Assembly: GCA_021817845.1 (NCBI GenBank)
Contig: JAKAFW010000006.1
Coordinates: 1 to 64,000 of the forward strand
Direction of reading: 5' to 3'
Length of the DNA: 64,000 bases
Source: FEN-1297 sp021817845
Lineage (GTDB): Bacteria > Bacteroidota > Ignavibacteria > Ignavibacteriales > Ignavibacteriaceae
Position numbers and translations under genes: made by a program. How positions within the stretch are numbered: the first letter of the stretch is position 1; each line of letters begins with the position of its first letter. Shown here piece by piece: positions 18,615-26,623 of this stretch. The notes beneath the pieces were generated by a model that saw only the letters and a program-made list of their open reading frames with translations, was not told where the DNA came from and did no database searches.

Positions 18615-19601
18615 TTATTTCTTTGTCTTATCTAAATATCTCGCAGCATCTTTTGCAAAATAAGTTAAAAACATATCAGCGCCTGCGCGTTTAATTGCGA
18701 CTAAAGATTCAATCATAACTCTTTCTTCATCAATCCAACCGTTAATGCCTGCGGCTTTTATCATTGCATATTCACCGCTTACCTGGTAAGCACAAGTCGG
18801 CATTCCAAATTTATCTTTTACTTGACGTATAATATCAAGATAAGGACCTGCTGGTTTCACCATAACGATATCAGCGCCTTCTTCAATGTCAGTTTCAACC
18901 TCCCGCAAAGCTTCGTTTGCATTAGCGCTATCCATTTGATGAGAACGCCTATCTCCAAATGCCGGGGTTGAATCCGCTGCTTCTCTAAAAGGGCCGTAAT
19001 ATCCGGAAGCAAATTTTGCAGCATAGCTTATAATCGGAATTTTAGTGAAACCCTTATAATCAAGCGCCTTTCTGATTGCGGCAATTCTTCCGTCCATCAT
19101 GTCGGAAGGAGCAATAATATCGGCTCCTGCTTCTGCATGTGAAATAGCTTCTTTAGCAAGCAATGAAACGGTTTCATCATTTAAGATTTCTTCGCCGTTA
19201 AGCAACCCACAGTGCCCGTGAGAAGTATATTCGCACAAACAAACATCGGTTATTACCAGTAGATTATTTATCTCCGCTTTAATTGCCCTGATTGCTCGTT
19301 GAATTATACCGTTTGGGTCATAAGCCTCGGAGCCTTGTTCGTCTTTATGTTCCGGTATTCCGAATAGAATTATCCCGGGGATACCAAGTGCAGCAACTTC
19401 CTTGCATTCTTCGACCAAAGTATCGATTGAAAATTGAAAAACTCCGGGCATTGACTTAACCTGATTTTTAACTTTTGTGCCCGGCACAACAAAGAGAGGA
19501 TAAATTAAATCATTTTTTGATAGTTCGGTTTCACGAACTAAATCTCTTACGAGAGGATTATAACGAAGCCGTCTTAATCTTTTAGTCGGATAATTTGCCA
19601 T
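18615..19601 (-). CDS. hemB: Delta-aminolevulinic acid dehydratase (porphobilinogen synthase)
   Basis: Condenses two 5-aminolevulinate molecules to porphobilinogen in heme/corrin synthesis. At 328 residues it has the usual length. The Schiff-base lysines are in ISYAAKFASGYYGPFREA and DIVMVKPAGPYLDI. The segment VCLCEYTSHGHCGLL keeps the cysteines of the zinc-dependent class. The N-terminus shows RLRRLRYNPLVRDLVRETEL as in other HemB. hemL, an earlier enzyme of the same pathway, is at the right edge of this window, 44 kb away, so the pathway genes are scattered. Confidence 0.97.
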   Translation of the reverse strand: MANYPTKRLRRLRYNPLVRDLVRETELSKNDLIYPLFVVPGTKVKNQVKSMPGVFQFSIDTLVEECKEVAALGIPGIILFGIPEHKDEQGSEAYDPNGIIQRAIRAIKAEINNLLVITDVCLCEYTSHGHCGLLNGEEILNDETVSLLAKEAISHAEAGADIIAPSDMMDGRIAAIRKALDYKGFTKIPIISYAAKFASGYYGPFREAADSTPAFGDRRSHQMDSANANEALREVETDIEEGADIVMVKPAGPYLDIIRQVKDKFGMPTCAYQVSGEYAMIKAAGINGWIDEERVMIESLVAIKRAGADMFLTYFAKDAARYLDKTKK

Positions 19602-19691
19602 AATAAACTTTCTCTTAGCACTATTTTATCAAATAGAAAAATTCCTACTCCTATAAGATATGTATTGCTAAGTATTTTTAAGAATTATTTT

Positions 19692-22277
19692 TTATAAGAA
19701 ATTACTTACAATCCGTTCAACCTGCAAAACAGTTTCGGAAATTTTTTCCTTATCCTTGCCTCCGGCAGTAGCTAAATGCGGACGTCCACCGCCGCCACCG
19801 CCAACAAGCTTTGCAAGTTCTCCGACAATTTTTCCGGCGCTAAGTTTTTTTTCTTTTATCAGATCATCTGATACAACACAAACAATTCCTGCCTTGCCTT
19901 CAATTTCAGAGAATAAAACAGCGACGCCGGATTTTATTTTATTCCTTATTTCATCTCCGAAAGATTTAAGCTCATCCATATTTTCTGCGCTGACTATCGC
20001 TTTATAAATTTTGATACCAGTTAATTCAGACGGAGATGAAAGAATGCTACTAAGCTGCCCAAGTTTATCATGAAGCTTAAAATCTGCAATTTCTTTTTCT
20101 AATTTCTTTTTAACTTCAAGAAGACCTAAGACTTTTTCATCAAACTGTCTAAGATGTTCTATTTGAGAATGAATATATTTTTCAACGCCCGCACCCGTAA
20201 TAGCCTCAATTCTTCTAATACCGCTTGAAATAGATGATTCACTAATAATTTTGAAAAGCCCAATTTCGGATGAATTTTTAACATGTGTGCCCCCACAAAA
20301 TTCCAAACTGAAATCACCGAATTGAACAACGTTTACAAAGTCACCGTATTTATCGCCAAAGAACATAAGAGCGCCCATTTTCTTAGCTTCATCAAACGGT
20401 ACATTGCGGTGATGTTGAAGCGGAATATTTAGTCTAAGCTGTTCATTAACTAAAGTTTCAATATCTCTTATTTCGCTTTCGGATAATTTTGCGAAGTGAG
20501 AAAAATCGAAACGAAGCCTATCCGGACCGACATAAGAGCCGGCTTGCTGTACATGCGTACCTAAAATCTTTCTTAAAGCGGCATCAAGAAAATGAGTCGC
20601 TGAATGATTGCGCATAATGTCCCAACGGCGTGTTTCATCGATACTGGCAATTACTTCGGTGCCGGGTATTAACTGACTATCAATCTCGTTTTCAATTACA
20701 TGAATAATTTTATTATCAACTTTTGTTACATCTATTACCTTAAACTGATTAGCTTCAACCAAAATAGTTCCGGTGTCATCTATCTGCCCGCCGGCTTCAA
20801 CATAAAAAGGAGTTTTGTTTAGAATGATAAAATCATTTCCGTCTTCCTTTTTTCTTCCGATAATTTTTGATTTTGAAGAAAAGTTATCGTAACCAATAAA
20901 TTCCGATTTCTCATTTGGGAGTAAATCAAAAGAGTCAAGGTTATTAATTGAAATATTAACCGAAGCGAACTTATCTTTTGAGGCTTCTCTTGCACGTTGT
21001 TTTTGCTCACCCATTAATTTGTTGAACCCTGTTTCATCAAGAGAAAACCCTTTTTCCTTTGCCATTACATTTGTAAGATCAACCGGGAAGCCGAAAGTAT
21101 CGTACAGCTTAAAAATTTCTTCACCGGGAATTACTTTTGAATTTGAAGCAGTGAGTTTTTTAATTACCTCTTCAAACAATTCGATTCCGTGATCGAGAGT
21201 TGCATTAAAACTTTCTTCTTCGGCATGAATAACCTTTTCCACATAGCTTTGTTTCTCTTTTATTTCCGGAAAAACATTTCCCATTGATGAAGTAACGACA
21301 TCAACAAGCTTAAAGAGAAAAGGCTTATTCAAATTTAATTTCCTTCCATAACGGGCGGCACGGCGGAGGATTCGTCTAAGTACATAACCTCTACCGTCAT
21401 TGCCGGGAACGGCACCATCGGTTATCGCAAAAGTAAGTGTTCTAATATGATCGGCAATTACGCGCATAGGAATTTTATCATCGTCATTTTCATATTTGAT
21501 CCCGGATAATTTTGAAACGGCATTTATCAGGGGCATAAAAACATCTGTATCATAATTTGAGTTTTTCTTTTGCATTACTGCGCATACACGTTCAAATCCC
21601 ATTCCGGTATCAACGTGTTTTGCAGGAAGCTCGTGCAGATTTCCATTTTCATCGCGATTGTATTGGATAAAGACGAGATTCCAAATTTCAATACATTCCG
21701 GCACGCCGGCGTTAACGTATTTAGGATTATCAAAATCCTCGCTAAGATTTATATGAATTTCAGAACAAGGACCGCATGGACCTGTTTCTCCCATTTCCCA
21801 AAAATTATCTTTCTCATCAAATCTTAAAATGTGTTTGGGGTTGATGTCTGTTTTTGATTTCCATAACTCAAATGCTTCGTCATCTTTTCTATAAACCGTA
21901 GCCCACAATCTTTCTTTTGGTAATTTCCAAACTCCTGTCAATAATTCCCATGCCCATTCAATTGCTTCTGGTTTATAGTAGTCGCCAAAAGACCAGTTGC
22001 CGAGCATTTCAAAAAAGGTGTGATGATAGGTGTCATGTCCGACCTCTTCAAGATCGTTATGCTTTCCGCTTACGCGTATACATTTTTGAGTATCTGCAGC
22101 GCGCTTATATTCGCGCGTTCCAGCTCCCAAGAAAACATCCTTAAATTGATTCATACCTGCATTGGTAAAAAGAAGAGTAGGATCTTCAAAAGGAACAACA
22201 GGTGAAGAATGAACGATTTTATGCTGTTTGTTTTGAAAAAAATCTAAGAATTGTTGTCTAATTTCAGTTGAGGTCAT
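19692..22277 (-). CDS. alaS: Alanyl-tRNA synthetase
   Basis: Charges tRNA(Ala). An 861-residue class II synthetase: catalytic core with DTYHHTFFEMLGNWSFGDYYK-type motif 2 region near residues 80-100, GRGYVLRRILRRAARYG, editing domain with the HSATHFLDAALR and FCGGTHVKNSSEIG zinc-binding motifs, and a shortened C-terminal oligomerisation/DHHA1 domain ending with the glycine-rich GGGGGGRPHLATAGGKD. It starts at ATG 22277 and stands alone. Upstream (22278-22677) is a 400-bp gene-free region that contains two palindromic elements. Confidence 0.97.
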   Translation of the reverse strand: MTSTEIRQQFLDFFQNKQHKIVHSSPVVPFEDPTLLFTNAGMNQFKDVFLGAGTREYKRAADTQKCIRVSGKHNDLEEVGHDTYHHTFFEMLGNWSFGDYYKPEAIEWAWELLTGVWKLPKERLWATVYRKDDEAFELWKSKTDINPKHILRFDEKDNFWEMGETGPCGPCSEIHINLSEDFDNPKYVNAGVPECIEIWNLVFIQYNRDENGNLHELPAKHVDTGMGFERVCAVMQKKNSNYDTDVFMPLINAVSKLSGIKYENDDDKIPMRVIADHIRTLTFAITDGAVPGNDGRGYVLRRILRRAARYGRKLNLNKPFLFKLVDVVTSSMGNVFPEIKEKQSYVEKVIHAEEESFNATLDHGIELFEEVIKKLTASNSKVIPGEEIFKLYDTFGFPVDLTNVMAKEKGFSLDETGFNKLMGEQKQRAREASKDKFASVNISINNLDSFDLLPNEKSEFIGYDNFSSKSKIIGRKKEDGNDFIILNKTPFYVEAGGQIDDTGTILVEANQFKVIDVTKVDNKIIHVIENEIDSQLIPGTEVIASIDETRRWDIMRNHSATHFLDAALRKILGTHVQQAGSYVGPDRLRFDFSHFAKLSESEIRDIETLVNEQLRLNIPLQHHRNVPFDEAKKMGALMFFGDKYGDFVNVVQFGDFSLEFCGGTHVKNSSEIGLFKIISESSISSGIRRIEAITGAGVEKYIHSQIEHLRQFDEKVLGLLEVKKKLEKEIADFKLHDKLGQLSSILSSPSELTGIKIYKAIVSAENMDELKSFGDEIRNKIKSGVAVLFSEIEGKAGIVCVVSDDLIKEKKLSAGKIVGELAKLVGGGGGGRPHLATAGGKDKEKISETVLQVERIVSNFL

Positions 22278-22395
22278 CTTTTTCTAGTCTCTAAATTTTT
22301 AATTGTAAAGATAAGAAAAACAGCGGTTAGCATAAATACAAAAAAATTAAAAATTATGAGCGTAATTGCAGAAGAGAGTGATGCATAAGTACTTT

Positions 22396-22513
22396 GTTGT
22401 CATTGACTCCCGCAATCGGGATAAACTCCGGGAGAAATCTTCTTTGCTTAAAATTTAAAATATTTCTCAATCGATGATTTATCCCGTATGCGGGACTCCT
22501 TACTAATGACAAC
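22396..22513. repeat. Long palindromic repeat unit 1 (BIME-like)
   Basis: Outer arms GTTGTCATT (22396-22404) and AATGACAAC (22505-22513) are perfect inverted copies, and inside them CCCGCAATCGGGATAAA is mirrored by TTTATCCCGTATGCGGG. The whole 118 bp can fold into one long hairpin whose arms each carry a smaller CCCG/CGGG hairpin. It lies in the gap between alaS and the TPR gene. Structure of this kind is typical of REP/BIME extragenic palindromes. Confidence 0.7.
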
Positions 22514-22523
22514 TACTTCTCCC

Positions 22524-22640
22524 TGTCATATCGAAGGAGCTTTGCGACTGAGATATCCCATGGTCAATTCGTATATCTAAGCTATTCATGGGATTTCTCA
22601 CCGGCTAATCCGCTGAAAGCGGACGGATTCGAAAAGACAT
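22524..22640. repeat. Long palindromic repeat unit 2 (BIME-like)
   Basis: Directly after unit 1. TGTCATATCGAA (22524-22535) is mirrored by TTCGAAAAGACAT at the right end, and GAGATATCCCATG is mirrored by CATGGGATTTCTC around a 24-bp centre. The wording (TGTCAT-TCGAA-GGAGC-GCGACTGAGAxATCCCATG) resembles dispersed palindromic repeats that I know from Bacteroidota and relatives. The downstream end approaches the TPR gene stop at 22678. Confidence 0.65.
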
Positions 22641-22677
22641 CTGGAATTTGTGCAACAGACTCGGCTTGCCTGCCTCG

Positions 22678-23916
22678 TTATGATTTACTTGATTTGATCA
22701 AAGCCTTGATTTTTGCAGCCATTTTAGCATTATTAATTTTTATATAATACCGAAGCGATTTTTCCCAGCTATTAATTGCGGCGGACTTGTTTCCTTGATC
22801 CTGATAAAGAAGTCCCATTTCAAAATAAGTTTCAGCTTGATTCATCAAATTATCAAGCTCTTTATTGATTTTTAAACTTGTAAGGAAATAATTTTTTGCA
22901 ATCTTGTAGTTTTTCTGCTCTCGTTCTATAATTCCCTTTGTTTTATATAATTCAGCTATTGAAATCCTATCATTAATTTTGATACAAATATCCATCGATT
23001 TTTCTGCGAATGCATTAGCGAGTTTATAATCTTTCAACTTAGTATAAATATATGCTTTGCTTAAATAGGAAATAGCTAAAGTCGGAAGAAATTTTGCCCT
23101 TGGATAAATAGATATACTTATATCAAATTCTTTTAATGCAGAGTTATGGTCGCCTTTGTTTATAAAAAACATTCCCAGATTATTTCTAAGTTCACCTATT
23201 CTTCTATAATCTTTAATTTGCTCAAATTTCACCAACGCCCTTTTGTAATAAGTTAATGCGGCATTCTGATTTCCCTGCATACTTTCAATAATTCCTAAAT
23301 TAATCTCAACTATCCCGACCAAGCTTAAATCTTTTTTAGGATTTAAATAGGAAAGGCTTTTTTCAAGATGAAATCTTGTTTTTTTTATATCGCTTTTATC
23401 GCCGCAAATGGTACCTAAAAGATTTTCACATCTTGCACAGCCTTTGTAATCTTTTTCTCTTTCAAAAATATTTTTTGCCCGGCGAATATAGATAATACTA
23501 TCTTTCCAATGAGCTTGCCGGCTTGAAACGTCTCCCAAAGCAAGAAGTGAATATGCTTGAAGATTTTCTAAGTCAGGTTCTGTATTTGCAATCTTTAATA
23601 CATTGGAATAAACTTCATAGGCAAGGTCAAACTCACCTTGTGAAATTAAAACTTCACCTGTGTAAACAAGCAGTTCTGCAAGTTTGAATTTCGATATCCG
23701 GTTTTTGGTGAAGGCGATTAGTAAATCAATTTGCGAAGGACGTTGTTTGGATGAAGTTGTTTCGACATCAATTTGCTTAATATTTGGTTCGGTTAAAGGT
23801 ATCTTCTCTTTCTTTTCCGAAACGTTCCTCGAAAATATTTTATTTAATTCCGATATTTCTTCGGCATTGAGGAAATTCTTTAAAACCTTGTCTAATATTT
23901 CTGTTTTTAGAGGCAT
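22678..23916 (-). CDS. TPR-repeat protein
   Basis: A 412-residue soluble protein. After a polar N-terminus (about 1-70) the rest is a run of about seven tetratricopeptide units, for example AELLVYTGEVLISQGEFDLA, NLGIIESMQGNQNAALTYYK, NNLGMFFINKGDHNSALKEF and FEMGLLYQDQGNKSAAINSW. There is no signal peptide or enzymatic domain. It resembles the TPR half of the kinase at 28003-31566, suggesting a scaffold or sensor partner. It starts 8 bp after the 176-residue unknown gene and is co-transcribed with it. Confidence 0.85.
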   Translation of the reverse strand: MPLKTEILDKVLKNFLNAEEISELNKIFSRNVSEKKEKIPLTEPNIKQIDVETTSSKQRPSQIDLLIAFTKNRISKFKLAELLVYTGEVLISQGEFDLAYEVYSNVLKIANTEPDLENLQAYSLLALGDVSSRQAHWKDSIIYIRRAKNIFEREKDYKGCARCENLLGTICGDKSDIKKTRFHLEKSLSYLNPKKDLSLVGIVEINLGIIESMQGNQNAALTYYKRALVKFEQIKDYRRIGELRNNLGMFFINKGDHNSALKEFDISISIYPRAKFLPTLAISYLSKAYIYTKLKDYKLANAFAEKSMDICIKINDRISIAELYKTKGIIEREQKNYKIAKNYFLTSLKINKELDNLMNQAETYFEMGLLYQDQGNKSAAINSWEKSLRYYIKINNAKMAAKIKALIKSSKS

Positions 23917-23924
23917 TGCTAAAA

Positions 23925-24455
23925 TTAATTCCGTAAAAACTTAAACGATAAGAACCTTTTCCGTGAATTCTCTTTTCCATACCAGCCTTTTGAAATTCTT
24001 TCTGAAAAAGTCGACTCAAGGTCTAACAAATGTTTGAAGACAAGATTTATCTTACCACCCTCATCAGTCCACATTTTAATTTGACTTGATTTATCGAATA
24101 AAATTTCAGAATTGATTGATAAATCAATGTAATTCAAAAATTGTTCACTGGGACTGACATTAACAAAATGCACCGAAGGATAATTTTTTTCGATTTGAGT
24201 TCTAGCAAAGCTGTAGTTCAACCAAATATTATCGCTTATTGCTTTGATTTGATGCTTCCCTGTTATTTTAATGAAGTATACCCTCTTGGTAAAAAAGTTA
24301 ATCCTAAAAAATTCATTCCGTGTTTTATAAAACTTTCCTGTATGGCATTCATAAAATTCTGTGTTAATCAGGGAAATCAATTTTTTGTACCCATATTGAA
24401 AAGCTAAATATGAAAAAAAATCTTTACAAATAATTTTGAAATGATCACCTTTCAT
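23925..24455 (-). CDS. Protein of unknown function (176 aa)
   Basis: I do not recognise a family. It is a basic, aromatic-rich, soluble-looking protein without signal peptide or membrane span. Visible features: FFSYLAFQYGYKKL near the N-terminus, FFRINFFTKRVYFIKITGKH in the middle, and a positively charged C-terminus (KENSRKRFLSFKFLRN). The first ATG at 24455 has no strong ribosome site. It is followed after 8 bp by the TPR gene, so the pair is likely one unit; it is separated from the tandem-repeat gene by a terminator at 24601-24629. Confidence 0.6.
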   Translation of the reverse strand: MKGDHFKIICKDFFSYLAFQYGYKKLISLINTEFYECHTGKFYKTRNEFFRINFFTKRVYFIKITGKHQIKAISDNIWLNYSFARTQIEKNYPSVHFVNVSPSEQFLNYIDLSINSEILFDKSSQIKMWTDEGGKINLVFKHLLDLESTFSERISKGWYGKENSRKRFLSFKFLRN

Positions 24456-24600
24456 TTCACTACATTTAGTCTGAACTTTGATGATTGTTTATACTACAAA
24501 AAAAACAAAATTAAAGTAACGGCTAAAAATTTTTTACTTCTGTAGCTGAATAAACTCCAATAAATCCGAACCGGATTTAATTCCACTTAAATCGATAAAA

Positions 24601-24629
24601 AAAGCCTACAACCATTAATTGTAGGCTTT
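24601..24629 (-). terminator. Rho-independent terminator of the tandem-repeat gene
   Basis: AAAGCCTACAA (24601-24611) pairs with TTGTAGGCTTT (24619-24629), an 11-bp stem with a 7-nt loop. Read on the minus strand it is followed by a run of seven T, as expected for termination of the gene ending at 24684. Confidence 0.85.
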
Positions 24630-24683
24630 AATTTACTTAACATACAAAATAAACCAACAATCGCTTTAATTTATACTTGAATT

Positions 24684-25223
24684 TTATTTTGCCCAACTGT
24701 ACATGCTGCCAAGATTATCTAACTGTGAGTTTGATTTTGCCCAACTATACATGCTGCCAAGATTATCTAACTGTGAGTTTGATTTTGCCCAACTGTACAT
24801 GCTGCCAAGATTATCTAACTGTGAGTTTGATTTTGCCCAACTGTACATGCTGCCAAGATTATCTAACTGTGAGTTTGATTTTGCCCAACTATACATGCTG
24901 CCAAGATTATCTAACTGTGAGTTTGATTTTGCCCAACTATACATGCTGCCAAGATTATCTAACTGTGAGTTTGATTTTGCCCAACTATACATGCTGCCAA
25001 GATTATCTAACTGGGCAGAAGAATTATCAACAAAAGTACTGGTGCGAACATCATAAGCAACAGTTCTTGTGCGTGTTGAATTATCGAATTGAGCAGTACG
25101 TGTATTTTGAATAACTTGAAAGCGCACAGCCTGTTCAACATTATTCTTTTTGATCGGGCTGCTAGCTTGTGCAGAGAGCACAAAAGCACCCAATAGTAAC
25201 AAAGTGAAAATAGTTCGTGACAT
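24684..25223 (-). CDS. Exported tandem-repeat protein (7 x QLDNLGSMYSWAK)
   Basis: A 179-residue exported protein of no known family. Residues 1-20 are a signal peptide ending AQA. Residues 21-70 are polar (Thr/Arg/Asn-rich), with TRTAQFDNSTRTRT hinting at decayed repeats. From residue 71 there are six full 16-residue units QLDNLGSMYSWAKSNS and a seventh that stops after WAK, which is the C-terminus. Each unit holds exactly one lysine, so a trypsin-like protease would release one identical 16-mer per unit. A sigma-54-like promoter (25273-25288) and two palindromes lie upstream, a terminator downstream. It lies 1.4 kb downstream of the sigma-54-activator gene. It could be a peptide precursor, a surface adhesin or an amyloid-like fibre protein; the sequence alone does not decide. 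Confidence 0.75.
   Translation of the reverse strand: MSRTIFTLLLLGAFVLSAQASSPIKKNNVEQAVRFQVIQNTRTAQFDNSTRTRTVAYDVRTSTFVDNSSAQLDNLGSMYSWAKSNSQLDNLGSMYSWAKSNSQLDNLGSMYSWAKSNSQLDNLGSMYSWAKSNSQLDNLGSMYSWAKSNSQLDNLGSMYSWAKSNSQLDNLGSMYSWAK
24687..25013. repeat. 48-bp coding tandem repeat, about 6.8 copies
   Basis: A 48-bp unit repeated in phase within the exported protein gene. Copies are identical except for one base per unit: the Tyr codon is TAC in three and TAT in four, in mixed order along the array. The single synonymous difference points to recent expansion or ongoing gene conversion; copy number probably varies between strains. Confidence 0.95.
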
Positions 25224-25272
25224 AATTCCCTCAAATATTTTTTTGAAAATAGTTTTTAAGCACTCCTAATGG

Positions 25273-25288
25273 CTCAACCATTATGCCA
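25273..25288 (-). promoter_or_regulatory. Sigma-54-like promoter of the tandem-repeat gene
   Basis: On the minus strand, TGGCAT-AATGG-TTGAG. The -24 element is one base from TGGCAC and the spacing is right, but the -12 element is TTGAG instead of TTGCW. Transcription would begin about 38 nt before the start codon. The same form, TGGCAT-N5-TTGAG, precedes the neighbouring lipoprotein gene, and a sigma-54 activator is encoded next door. Confidence 0.55.
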
Positions 25289-25348
25289 CACTTAAAATTT
25301 GGGAGATTTTGAAATATTCGAGTGATAAGAAATGAAAAACGGTAAGAA

Positions 25349-25400
25349 TTACCTTTATGCAAAGGTAAAATAGGTATAGTTGTAAAATTTCTTTACAACT
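25349..25400. promoter_or_regulatory. Two palindromes upstream of the tandem-repeat promoter
   Basis: TTACCTTT-ATGC-AAAGGTAA (25349-25368) and AGTTGTAAA-N5-TTTACAACT (25378-25400) are perfect inverted repeats lying about 60-110 bp upstream of the -24 element, the usual distance for activator (enhancer) sites. The first shares ATAAAGGTA with the site at 26380-26392 before the lipoprotein gene. Confidence 0.5.
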
Positions 25401-25504
25401 ATATAAGTAATATAATGAAGGAATAAAATAAGAATTTGGACTTTTAAATATGTTTTTGTTCTATAAATCTACACTCCTTTTGTTACTTCAATTATTGTTC
25501 TTAG

Positions 25505-25615
25505 TAACTCACTTTACGTAGAAACAACTCTTCAGAATCATGGAATACTGGGAAATATCGATCAATTCCAGTACCCCGCTACTCCATTTTTCCAAGGACT
25601 ATTTAACATCAGTTA
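25505..25615. repeat. Palindromic MITE-like element, class A, copy 1
   Basis: Ends TAACTCACTTTACGTAG (25505-25521) and, reversed, TAACTGATGTTAAATAG (25599-25615) match at 12 of 17 positions. Inside is an imperfect palindrome centred on ATCGAT and the class-A core, read in reverse, CCTTGGAAAAATGGAGT. It fills most of the 458-bp gap between the repeat gene and the lipoprotein gene. Confidence 0.65.
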
Positions 25616-25681
25616 TTAATATTTACTCAAATCGTTTATTTTATTGTAATACAGATTTTTTTTGTTCCTGTCTCTAAGATC

Positions 25682-26242
25682 TTACTTTGCCCAAGTATAC
25701 CTTGAAAAATGTGGAAGTTTTGCATTTATTACTTCAAGTGTGCCGTTTTGTACATCGACAATAATTGAATCACTCTGAACTAATTGTGTAGAACCGTCAG
25801 GAGCAAAATAATAAAAATTAAGACTATTGGGGTCAACTCCTTTTAAATCCACGCCGGTAAATTTAAGTGTGAGAGTTAACGGAAAATTAAAAACCATTGA
25901 TGGTGAAAAATCGATGCCGGCATCATTACCTACTTGCATAGTTATGTTTTTACTTCCGCTATATGCTCCAGAAGGGACACTAAGTTCTGCATCAATTGTG
26001 ACATTGCCATTTTTACCTAAATACCCATTATGGAGTTCAATGGATCCGCCGTTATCACCAACAATTACCTTACTTACGAAATAGTTTGATTGAATTGATT
26101 CCGAAATATTAGAGGGCAGCCTTATAGCAGTTTTTGAACTTGTGCTAGAAGAAATAGGATTAACATTTGTTCCCGAGTCCGAGCAGCCAAAATAAAATAA
26201 ACTAAGCGCAAATAAAGCAAGTAGAATTTTTTTCACCTTCAA
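25682..26242 (-). CDS. Lipoprotein with ZU5-like domain, ending RYTWAK
   Basis: A 186-residue lipoprotein: signal with lipobox LFYFGC, Cys20 as the lipidated residue, followed by a Ser/Thr-rich linker. Residues about 55-180 look like a ZU5-type beta domain (GGSIELHNGYLG, ELSVPSGAYSGSKNITMQV, PLTLTLKFTGVDL, FYYFAPDGST). The final residues HFSRYTWAK share Y-[ST]-W-A-K with the C-terminus of the neighbouring tandem-repeat protein. Its promoter has the same sigma-54-like form as that gene. The function is unknown; a surface partner of the repeat protein is plausible. Confidence 0.8.
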   Translation of the reverse strand: MKVKKILLALFALSLFYFGCSDSGTNVNPISSSTSSKTAIRLPSNISESIQSNYFVSKVIVGDNGGSIELHNGYLGKNGNVTIDAELSVPSGAYSGSKNITMQVGNDAGIDFSPSMVFNFPLTLTLKFTGVDLKGVDPNSLNFYYFAPDGSTQLVQSDSIIVDVQNGTLEVINAKLPHFSRYTWAK

Positions 26243-26280
26243 CTCCTATAAAATTTCAAATATTTTTGTGGCTTCAACGA

Positions 26281-26296
26281 CTCAATTTATATGCCA
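26281..26296 (-). promoter_or_regulatory. Sigma-54-like promoter of the lipoprotein gene
   Basis: Minus-strand TGGCAT-ATAAA-TTGAG, the same variant as at 25273-25288, giving a leader of about 28 nt. A half-conserved -12 element is the weak point; sharing by two adjacent genes makes chance less likely. Confidence 0.55.
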
Positions 26297-26379
26297 CTAG
26301 AGAAATGGGAAATTGAACAAAAATCAAATCATTTTTTTATCCTAACAAGGATGATCAGGTTAGATTTACAGAAATTTAT

Positions 26380-26392
26380 GGTAAAAAATACC
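26380..26392. promoter_or_regulatory. Candidate activator site upstream of the lipoprotein promoter
   Basis: GGTA-N5-TACC inverted repeat, flanked on the minus strand by ATAAAGGTA, about 85-95 bp upstream of the -24 element. It resembles the TTACCTTT/AAAGGTAA palindrome before the tandem-repeat gene. The rest of 26243-26623 shows no gene. Confidence 0.4.
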
Positions 26393-26623
26393 TTTATAGA
26401 AGAAATTTTGACCATTTGTTTTTTTGATACGCCATTTATATCCAAATAAAATCGGAATATTTTAACATTATTAAAGGCACTTCTAATAACTAAAATGGCA
26501 TACTAATTTGATCCTTGGATAGTTATTTGGAATGTTTTATCAAACTGCACTATCAAAAAATATTGATTTTAGAGTTGCCCTGACATAGTTTACAACGACT
26601 GAAATAATTCACTCAATGCATTT

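Noticed and set aside
19756..20007. Proline-rich 83-codon plus-strand frame inside alaS
   Set aside because: Antisense of the glycine-rich AlaS C-terminus; the proline run is simply GGC/GGT read in reverse.
24687..25013. Regular repeat spacing suggesting a CRISPR array
   Set aside because: Units are contiguous with no variable spacers, are in coding phase, and no cas genes are nearby.
24677..25114. Plus-strand frames of 145 and 117 codons with repeated CTCCQDYL-like units opposite the tandem-repeat gene
   Set aside because: They are open only because a 48-bp unit without stops repeats in every frame. The minus-strand frame has a signal peptide, promoter and terminator; these have none.
26474..26530. 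Third sigma-54-like site TGGCATACTAATTTGAT on the plus strand
   Set aside because: Spacing is one base too long and no plus-strand gene follows.
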